This document shows, in pieces, positions 7,501 to 10,474 of a stretch of 10,474 nucleotides of DNA; positions within the stretch are counted from its first letter, which is position 1, and each line of letters opens with the position of its first letter. The notes beneath the pieces were generated by a model that did not search any database, had not been told where the DNA came from, and worked only from the letters and a program-made list of their open reading frames with translations. Origin of the DNA: Tidjanibacter sp. (GTDB lineage Bacteria > Bacteroidota > Bacteroidia > Bacteroidales > Rikenellaceae); NCBI GenBank assembly GCA_017379955.1, contig JAFNVE010000117.1:1-10474 (forward strand). The letters run 5' to 3'. The position numbers were made by a program, and so were the translations under genes.

Positions 7501-8112
7501 GACGATATAGTTGTAGGCTCAACAAGATTGGCGCAGTTGCGCAATCAGAGTGCTGAGGCGGAGGCCAACTACTCACTTGCCGATTGGGTATGCCCCGCGG
7601 GTGATTGGATTGGCGCATTTGCCGTAAGTGCAGGCGTGGGCTTGGAGGCGTTGGAGAGCGACTATCGCAAGGCGGGTGACGACTACTCGGCGGTGATGGC
7701 GAAACTCCTTGCCGACCGACTCACCGAGGCTCTGGCTGAGGTGGTGCATAGCCGTGTGCGTCGCACTTTGTGGGGCTATGAGAGTGGTGCAGAACTCTCG
7801 CGCGAGGAGATTATTGAGGGCAAGTATCAGGGTCTGCGTATGGCTTTTGGCTATCCTGCGTGTCCCGACCACTCACTCAAACGCGAGGTCTTTGACCTGC
7901 TTGGTGTGGAGCAGAAGAGCCCCCTTCGCCTGACGGAGAACTATATGATTAACCCCGGTGAGTCGCTCTGCGGACTTATGTTTGCCGACGCCGAGATGGA
8001 GTATTTCTCGGTAGGCCGTATCTCGGCCGAGCAGCTTGCCGATTACAGCCATAGACGCGGACTTAGCGAAGAGGAGATGGCAAAGATTATAGCAAAAAAC
8101 ATAAAGAGATAA
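4498..8112 (+). CDS. metH: Cobalamin-dependent methionine synthase, full length
   Basis: Transfers the methyl group of 5-methyltetrahydrofolate to homocysteine through enzyme-bound cobalamin, giving methionine and THF in the cytoplasm. All modules are present in 1204 residues (E. coli MetH is about 1227). The homocysteine domain is about 1-330, with LDGAMGT (20-26) and zinc ligands Cys247 (GFNCSFGA), Cys310 and Cys311 (GGCCGTTPEH). The pterin domain is about 345-620, with NIGERTNVAGS (358-368). The cap helices are about 655-735. The B12 domain is about 745-870, with DVHDIG (754-759; His756 is the lower axial ligand) and SGLITPSLEEM (801-811). The AdoMet-dependent reactivation domain is about 920-1204, with IDWSFFFSSW (938-947) and RMAFGYPACPDH (1114-1125; Arg1114). 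The AUG at 4498 overlaps the previous stop; an ATG at codon 13 is a possible alternative. Reactivation needs a reduced flavodoxin-like donor, not seen here. Within the first 925 codons there is no TTA, CTA or TCA, a bias that leaves a long empty frame on the opposite strand. Confidence 0.98.
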   Translation: MIFSQNKSIEQLMAERILVLDGAMGTMIRTYNLSEEDFSAGEFAGWSVPLVGCNDLLCTTRPDVIEAIHERYIASGADIITANSFNSNAISLADYGLQEYARTIARNAAACARRVADRAMLRNPARQRFVAGSVGPTSKSLSIASDVDNPAHRDIDFATLSAAYREQIEGLIEGGVDVLLIETCFDTLNCKAAIVAADEVFEKIGRKLPIIISASLTSSGRLLSGQTIEAFLVTIAHAQPLAVGFNCSFGARQLYPHVCRLAEVSEFAVSLYPNAGLPNLAGGYDQSPDMMAADVEPLLREGLVNIIGGCCGTTPEHIAAIAHVVQGYSPRKVSQQAKVTRYAGLEPLVVSRERNFVNIGERTNVAGSAKFARLIREERYDEALSIARGQIESGAQIIDICFDDGMINGPEAMARFLNLAAAEPEIARVPFMIDSSSWATVEAGLCRVQGKPVVNSISLKEGEEEFLRRARLLRRYGAAVVVMLFDERGQADVLARKVEVADRAWRLLRSIDFPAEDIIFDPNILAVATGIAEHDGYGRDFIEACRHISTTMEGVQISGGVSNLSFAFRGIAPLRAAMHSVFLYHAIEAGMSMGIVNPSTIAIYDDIEPSLREAVEDVVLARRADAAEHLSQVAQQMREQSASGTVQVATTEQWRSGTPAERIRHAMVSGIADYVAEDALEAAGQMSPLEVIDNIFMPAMEYIGEQFGSGKMFLPQVVKSARVMKSGVGVLMPLLGEQGGRSVGKVLVATVKGDVHDIGKNIAAVVMSCNGYEVEDLGVMIEAERIVARAAEWGADAIGLSGLITPSLEEMSAVAAEAEKQGLSIPIIISGATTSALHTAVRIAPRYSGAVVYCRDVADNVAALQALLGAEREEYIAELKERQSALRDEWAENNIPLLPLAEARQRGYKKSADKVVKPKCEGVFHIEDITIGEVRRMIDWSFFFSSWKVAGRYPEIFDHPERGEEARKLFADAERMLDRIESEKLLIPTAIVGILPARGEGDDIVVGSTRLAQLRNQSAEAEANYSLADWVCPAGDWIGAFAVSAGVGLEALESDYRKAGDDYSAVMAKLLADRLTEALAEVVHSRVRRTLWGYESGAELSREEIIEGKYQGLRMAFGYPACPDHSLKREVFDLLGVEQKSPLRLTENYMINPGESLCGLMFADAEMEYFSVGRISAEQLADYSHRRGLSEEEMAKIIAKNIKR

Positions 8113-8128
8113 CCCAAACTCACAGAGT

Positions 8129-9091
8129 ATGAGAATTATAGATATTATCGACCAGAATATATCGGCAGGCTCCTGCCAATTTACCTTCGAGGTCTTGCCT
8201 CCACTGAAAGGCGAGGGTACAAGCCGAATCTTTTCGGCTATCGACACCCTTGCGCCACTCGGGCCTGCATATATCAATGTGACCAACCAGCGCGAGGCTA
8301 TCAAGACCGAGTTTGACGCTGAGGGTAACCCTCGTCGCAGAGTGTATCGCCATCGCCCGGGTACTGTCGGTATCTCGGCAGCGATTGCCAAGAGGTATAA
8401 GATTGAGGTTGTGCCTCACATAATTTGTGGCGGTAACTCACGCTATCAGATTGAGGATTTGTTGATTGACCTCGACTTTCTCGGTATGCACAATGTGTTG
8501 GCTCTGCGTGGCGATGGTATGAAGGATGAGCGCGGATTTATCCCTCATCCCGAAGGCTATGCTCACGCAGATGAACTTGTCGAGCAGATTGTGGCGATGA
8601 ACGGAGGCCGATTTATCGATAACGAGGTGGAGGATTGCCACCGCTCGAAATTTTGTATTGGTGTGGCAGGCTATCCCGAGAAACACAAGGAGTCGCCCGA
8701 TATGGAGAGCGATATCGCCCGATTGAAGGCTAAGGTAGATGCGGGTGGCGAGTATGTCGTAACCCAGATGTTCTACGACAACGCTAAGTTCTTCGACTTT
8801 GTGCGTCGTTGTCGCGAGGCTGGTATCAAGGTGCCCATTATCCCAGGTATCAAACCCCTCTCGACAATTGCACAACTCGATGTACTGCCCAAGGTGTTCA
8901 GCATTGAGATTCCCGAGGAGTTGGAGCGCGCGGCTCGCAAGTGCAAGGACTCGGATGCGGTGAAGCATGTGGGTATTGAGTGGGCAACGATGCAGGCTGC
9001 CGAACTCAAACGCGCCGGTCTGCCAATCATCCATTTCTATACTATGGGCCGTACTGAGAATGTTGCCCGAATTGTGAAAAATGTGTTTTAA
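8129..9091 (+). CDS. metF: 5,10-methylenetetrahydrofolate reductase
   Basis: FAD-dependent TIM-barrel enzyme that reduces 5,10-methylene-THF to 5-methyl-THF, the methyl donor for MetH. The 320-residue product is of single-domain bacterial size, with no sign of the C-terminal SAM-binding regulatory domain of eukaryotic MTHFR. Family features: FTFEVLPP (18-25), with Glu21 matching the catalytic Glu of E. coli FEFFPP; the FAD-contacting LRGD (126-129, Asp129); GVAGYPEKH (178-186); and VTQMFYD (211-217), with Gln213 in the folate/NADH-binding position. It ends IHFYTMGRTENVARI, close to the usual family C-terminus. It starts 16 bases after metH with no promoter or hairpin between, so the two are almost certainly co-transcribed and supply consecutive steps. 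No stop, frameshift or missing catalytic residue is seen. Confidence 0.97.
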   Translation: MRIIDIIDQNISAGSCQFTFEVLPPLKGEGTSRIFSAIDTLAPLGPAYINVTNQREAIKTEFDAEGNPRRRVYRHRPGTVGISAAIAKRYKIEVVPHIICGGNSRYQIEDLLIDLDFLGMHNVLALRGDGMKDERGFIPHPEGYAHADELVEQIVAMNGGRFIDNEVEDCHRSKFCIGVAGYPEKHKESPDMESDIARLKAKVDAGGEYVVTQMFYDNAKFFDFVRRCREAGIKVPIIPGIKPLSTIAQLDVLPKVFSIEIPEELERAARKCKDSDAVKHVGIEWATMQAAELKRAGLPIIHFYTMGRTENVARIVKNVF

Positions 9092-9121
9092 TCGCAATAG
9101 TTAAAGATACGCTAAACCAAA

Positions 9122-10330
9122 ATGAGCAAAAAAATGTTTGAGGAGTCGTTGGCCGATTTTGTGGCTCTCTATCGCCTCTACTGCGATCTGCATCGCAACC
9201 CTGAGTTGTCGTTTGTGGAGTGGAAGAGTGCCGAGCGCATAGCCACTTTCCTGCGTGAAGAGGGTATCGAGGTGCGCTCCGTGGCGGGCAGTGGATTGCT
9301 TGCTGTGGTGCGTGGTGAGTTGCCCGAGGTGGGTGAGAGACCGCGTGCGGTGGTGCTGCGTGCCGAGTTGGATGCTCTGCCCGTAACCGAGAGTGCTACT
9401 GCCGAGATTCGTTCCGAGCGCGAGGGTGTGATGCACGCTTGCGGTCACGACCTCCACTCTACCGCTTTGGTGGGTGCTCTGTTGTTGCTCAACAGACGTA
9501 AGAGTGAGTTCTCGGGCGTGGTCTTTGGGCTCTTCCAGCCTGGCGAGGAGTGTAACCCGGGTGGTGCTTCGATGGTCTTGGCTGAGAATCCCTTCGAGGA
9601 GTATGATGTGGTGGCTGCTCTGGCTGAGCACTCGGAGCCGGCACTGCCTACGGGATGCTTTGGCTTCCGTGGTGGCAGATATATGGCGTCGAGCGACGAA
9701 TTGCGCTTTACGGTGCGTGGCAAGGGAGGCCATGCGGCACTGCGCGAGGGTATGATTGACCCCGTGCCTGCTGCTGCCAAGTTGATTGGTATGCTGCACG
9801 AGATACCCGCTTTGGCACCCGATAAGAGCGTGCCGACTATCTTGTCTATTGGCAAGGTTGAGGCTGCGGGGGCTACCAATGTGGTGCCCGACGAGGTCTA
9901 TATGGAGGGTACTATGAGAGCCTTTTCGGAGGAGTGGCGCAGGGAGATTAAGGCTCTGATTCGTAAGATGGCTGCCGAGGTGGAGGCGCAGACGGGAGTG
10001 CAGGTCGATGTTAATATCAGTGATGGCTACCCCTGTGTGGATAATGATAAGGCGTTGACAGAGAGGGTGCGGGCAATTTGCTCTGGACTCTTTGGCGAGG
10101 AACAGACCGTATCGCTTGGTCTCAGACCTACGGCAGATGACTTTGGCTTTATCGCTGGTCGTTACCCCTCGGTCTATTATAGATTGGGTGTTGGTGGCGA
10201 TGGCGAATATTTCCGCGAGGGTAGGGCAGGCAAGTTGCACAGAGCAGACTTTTGTCCCGATAAGAGGGCTATTGGTTTTGGCTCGATGATGCTTGCCTCG
10301 GCTGCGCTCGATATATTGTCTAACAAGTAA
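9122..10330 (+). CDS. M20-family metal-dependent amidohydrolase (M20D / N-acyl-amino-acid hydrolase type)
   Basis: A 402-residue cytoplasmic zinc or manganese hydrolase, likely cleaving an N-acyl or N-aroyl amino acid or similar amide. It has the M20D layout: an N-terminal catalytic half with LHRNPELSF (23-31), RAELDALPV (80-88) and MHACGHDLH (104-112; Cys107 and His109 as metal ligands), then QPGEE (139-143; Glu142 and Glu143) and AEHSEPALPTG (168-178; His170). A lid/dimerisation insert begins around residue 190, with GKGGHAA (200-206; His204). The chain returns to the catalytic domain, with TNVVPDEVYMEGTMRAF (252-268) and the C-terminal metal-ligand candidate His373 in KLHRADF. All expected ligands are present, so it should be active. 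There is no signal peptide. It follows metF by 30 bases in the same direction, with no promoter seen. Substrate cannot be told: hippurate hydrolase, N-acetyl-amino-acid deacetylase and aminobenzoyl-glutamate hydrolase annotations all share these motifs. Confidence 0.9.
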   Translation: MSKKMFEESLADFVALYRLYCDLHRNPELSFVEWKSAERIATFLREEGIEVRSVAGSGLLAVVRGELPEVGERPRAVVLRAELDALPVTESATAEIRSEREGVMHACGHDLHSTALVGALLLLNRRKSEFSGVVFGLFQPGEECNPGGASMVLAENPFEEYDVVAALAEHSEPALPTGCFGFRGGRYMASSDELRFTVRGKGGHAALREGMIDPVPAAAKLIGMLHEIPALAPDKSVPTILSIGKVEAAGATNVVPDEVYMEGTMRAFSEEWRREIKALIRKMAAEVEAQTGVQVDVNISDGYPCVDNDKALTERVRAICSGLFGEEQTVSLGLRPTADDFGFIAGRYPSVYYRLGVGGDGEYFREGRAGKLHRADFCPDKRAIGFGSMMLASAALDILSNK

Positions 10331-10341
10331 CGAACTACGGG

Positions 10342-10474
10342 ATGTTATTCAAAAACGAGATAAAATATATAAAAGGACTTTCGGAGCGTACGGCACGCAC
10401 GGACTACGGTCGCTTTGTTGTCGAGGGCGACAAGATGGTCGGCGAACTCATGGATGCAGGGTTGGAGGTGGAGA
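10342..10474 (+). CDS. SpoU/TrmH-type RNA 2'-O-methyltransferase, N-terminal part (cut by window edge)
   Basis: The frame opens with ATG 11 bases after the amidohydrolase stop and runs off the right edge after 44 codons. The visible protein starts MLFKNEIKYIKGLSER and contains GRFVVEGDKMVGELM (residues 23-37). This resembles the N-terminal substrate-binding domain of SpoU/TrmH-family methyltransferases, which typically reads K-x-I-K-x-I-x-x-L then G-x-F-x-V-E-G-x-K-x-V-x-E-L. The family methylates ribose 2'-OH groups of rRNA or tRNA with S-adenosylmethionine through a knotted SPOUT catalytic domain, which would lie outside the window. Spacing and strand place it as the next gene of the metH operon. 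The exact target base cannot be told. Confidence 0.75.
   Translation, partial: MLFKNEIKYIKGLSERTARTDYGRFVVEGDKMVGELMDAGLEVE

Noticed and set aside
9101..10240. 379-codon open frame on the minus strand opposite the amidohydrolase gene
   Set aside because: It is another codon-register shadow; the plus-strand product has all M20 metal ligands, and the shadow has none of its own motifs.
1..10474. Mobile elements, CRISPR arrays, tRNA or rRNA genes, defence or biosynthetic islands
   Set aside because: I saw no transposase or integrase, no spaced direct repeats, no cloverleaf-like segment and no composition break. Apart from the partial edge frame, every coding stretch is accounted for by a recognisable housekeeping or metabolic family.

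Overview
The window looks like chromosomal core-metabolism DNA from a member of Bacteroidota, most likely Bacteroidales. An Alistipes/Rikenellaceae-type genome would fit the fairly GC-rich genes separated by AT-rich spacers, but the genus is a guess. The phylum call rests on spacers carrying the Bacteroidota -7 promoter box TAnnTTTG, weak or absent Shine-Dalgarno sequences, and protein variants typical of the group: a short RecQ with its zinc motif at the C-terminus, and a SerRS with the motif 3 form NGSSLALPR. I see no mobile element, CRISPR array, rRNA, tRNA or phage gene.

Left part, minus strand (1-3490): reading leftwards from the divergent spacer come serS (seryl-tRNA synthetase), a 57-residue 2x[4Fe-4S] ferredoxin with its own well-formed promoter, a near-perfect hairpin terminator, and a RecQ-family helicase. 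At the extreme left edge there may be the first ten codons of another minus-strand gene. The terminator encloses the first ATG of the recQ frame in its loop, so the recQ start is probably a GTG further in.

Middle spacer (3441-3658): an AT-rich divergent control region with a candidate promoter for serS on the minus strand and one for the operon on the plus strand.

Right part, plus strand (3659 to the right edge): a tightly packed apparent operon of five genes. It encodes a lipoprotein glutaminyl-peptide cyclotransferase, full-length cobalamin-dependent methionine synthase (metH, overlapping the previous gene by 4 bases), 5,10-methylenetetrahydrofolate reductase (metF, 16-base gap), an M20-family amidohydrolase (30-base gap), and the start of a SpoU/TrmH-type RNA 2'-O-methyltransferase (11-base gap, cut by the window edge). 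MetF makes 5-methyl-THF, which MetH uses to methylate homocysteine; methionine then feeds S-adenosylmethionine, the methyl donor both for MetH reactivation and for the RNA methyltransferase. The cyclotransferase and the amidohydrolase have no obvious step in this pathway.

I found no convincing new biological system. The points most worth a second look are the RecQ domain order, the terminator/start conflict in front of recQ, the coupling of an exported cyclotransferase to metH, and the lack of room for a riboswitch in front of a B12-dependent methionine operon.
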